Positions 5,511 to 5,898 of a DNA stretch of 5,898 bases are shown one piece after another. Origin of the DNA: Planctomycetota bacterium (GTDB lineage Bacteria; Planctomycetota; B129-G9); contig QNCA01000103.1 of NCBI GenBank assembly GCA_003644325.1, positions 1-5,898 on the forward strand. The letters run 5' to 3'. Every line of letters begins with the position of its first letter. Position 1 is the stretch's first letter. The notes under the pieces were generated by a model that made no database searches, was not told the origin of the DNA, and was given only the letters and a program-made list of their open reading frames with translations. The translations under genes and the position numbers were made by a program.

Positions 5511-5898
5511 CTATTGCACTTTAATGTTGAAATCCCGGGCGAGGATGTCGAGCAGGTCGTAAAAGTTATGTATTTCGTAGTTGGGGCGGGTCTTGCCTTC
5601 AAGACCGGTGTACTTGCCGGTTCGGCGGTTACGCACGGTTATCATGCCGACGGTGTTGGGCGGGTCGATATCGTTGACGGGGTTATCGCCGATATACATC
5701 GCCTCGTTGGGCTTGAGGCGCAAATCCGACAGCGCCCTGAGATACAACTTGACGTTCGGCTTGCTGACCCCTATCTGGTCGGAGATGAATATCGCGTCGC
5801 TTCGGATGTACTGCAACAGATCGAGTCGGACGAGTTTCTCGGCCTGTTTCACCGTCAGGCCGGTTGTGATGATTCCGAGGATAAGGTCGGTCTTTGAG
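5511..5898 (-). CDS. HAD superfamily hydrolase, C-terminal part (5' end outside window)
   Basis: About 128 C-terminal residues are visible and the frame stays open to the window edge. The first part reads like HAD motif II and its surroundings (LGIITTGLTVKQAEKL, with the motif Thr at 5865-5867). Next comes FISDQIGVSKPN with the motif III Lys (5760-5762), then YIGDNPVNDID, the motif IV acidic pair (Asp at 5685-5687 and Asp at 5670-5672). The Asp nucleophile (motif I) and the cap domain must lie beyond the window. This spacing fits subfamily I HAD enzymes, mostly phosphatases and some haloacid dehalogenases; the substrate is unknown. A GTG codon at 5850-5852 is internal, because the conserved motif II precedes it. 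The stretch after motif IV (PPNTVGMITVRNRRTGKY) keeps the usual G-M-x-T-V pattern. The stop codon faces the nitroreductase stop across 56 bp. Confidence 0.88.
   Translation of the reverse strand, partial: SKTDLILGIITTGLTVKQAEKLVRLDLLQYIRSDAIFISDQIGVSKPNVKLYLRALSDLRLKPNEAMYIGDNPVNDIDPPNTVGMITVRNRRTGKYTGLEGKTRPNYEIHNFYDLLDILARDFNIKVQ

Noticed and set aside
5507..5522. Hairpin AGTGC-TATT-GCACT followed by TT as a terminator for the nitroreductase
   Set aside because: The stem is only five pairs with a very short T run, and it overlaps the stop codon of the convergent HAD gene; too weak to call.
5850..5852. GTG as the start of the HAD protein
   Set aside because: Conserved motif II (LGIITTG) lies before it in the same open frame, so the gene continues past the window edge.
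5484..5897. 137-residue plus-strand open frame opposite the HAD gene
   Set aside because: The minus strand carries HAD motifs II, III and IV in order with correct spacing, so the plus-strand frame is its shadow.

Overview
The window is a GC-rich stretch from a Gram-negative (diderm) bacterium. It carries a ferrous-iron uptake locus, an outer-membrane porin gene, a nitroreductase gene and the end of a HAD hydrolase gene. The evidence for an outer membrane is the porin, with its Sec signal peptide and C-terminal Phe. Shine-Dalgarno sequences and sigma70-like promoters look ordinary. A Feo system with a FeoB-associated Cys-rich protein plus a nitroreductase suggests an anaerobic or microaerophilic life, and the style would fit a planctomycete/PVC or deltaproteobacterial-type genome. 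This taxonomic hint is inference; no marker gene is present.

Layout from left to right: feoA (1-219, its 5' end outside the window); a 142-bp gap holding a palindromic repeat element (262-337); feoB (362-2902); a small FeoB-associated Cys-rich membrane protein (2910-3128); a second, oppositely oriented element of the same repeat family (3120-3196) that supplies the stop codon of that small gene; a promoter with an operator-like nested palindrome (3206-3246); an OprB-like porin (3306-4784) followed by an intrinsic terminator (4811-4844); a promoter and a nitroreductase (4918-5454); and, convergent on the minus strand, the C-terminal part of a HAD-family hydrolase (5511-5898, running off the window).

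FeoA, FeoB and the Cys-rich protein should work together: FeoB is the GTP-dependent inner-membrane Fe2+ permease, FeoA a small cytosolic SH3-like partner, and the Cys-rich single-pass protein a probable accessory. The porin could provide outer-membrane passage for small solutes but has its own promoter and need not be linked to iron. Nitroreductase and HAD hydrolase look like independent housekeeping or accessory genes.

I see no clearly new multi-gene system. The most interesting points are: two ~68-69 bp elements with the same asymmetric ends (GGTGACAGTCACC ... GGTGACTGTCATC) placed in inverted orientation on either side of feoB and the Cys-rich gene; a ~175-residue, very acidic, probably periplasmic insertion in FeoB; and overlapping palindromes on the porin promoter.
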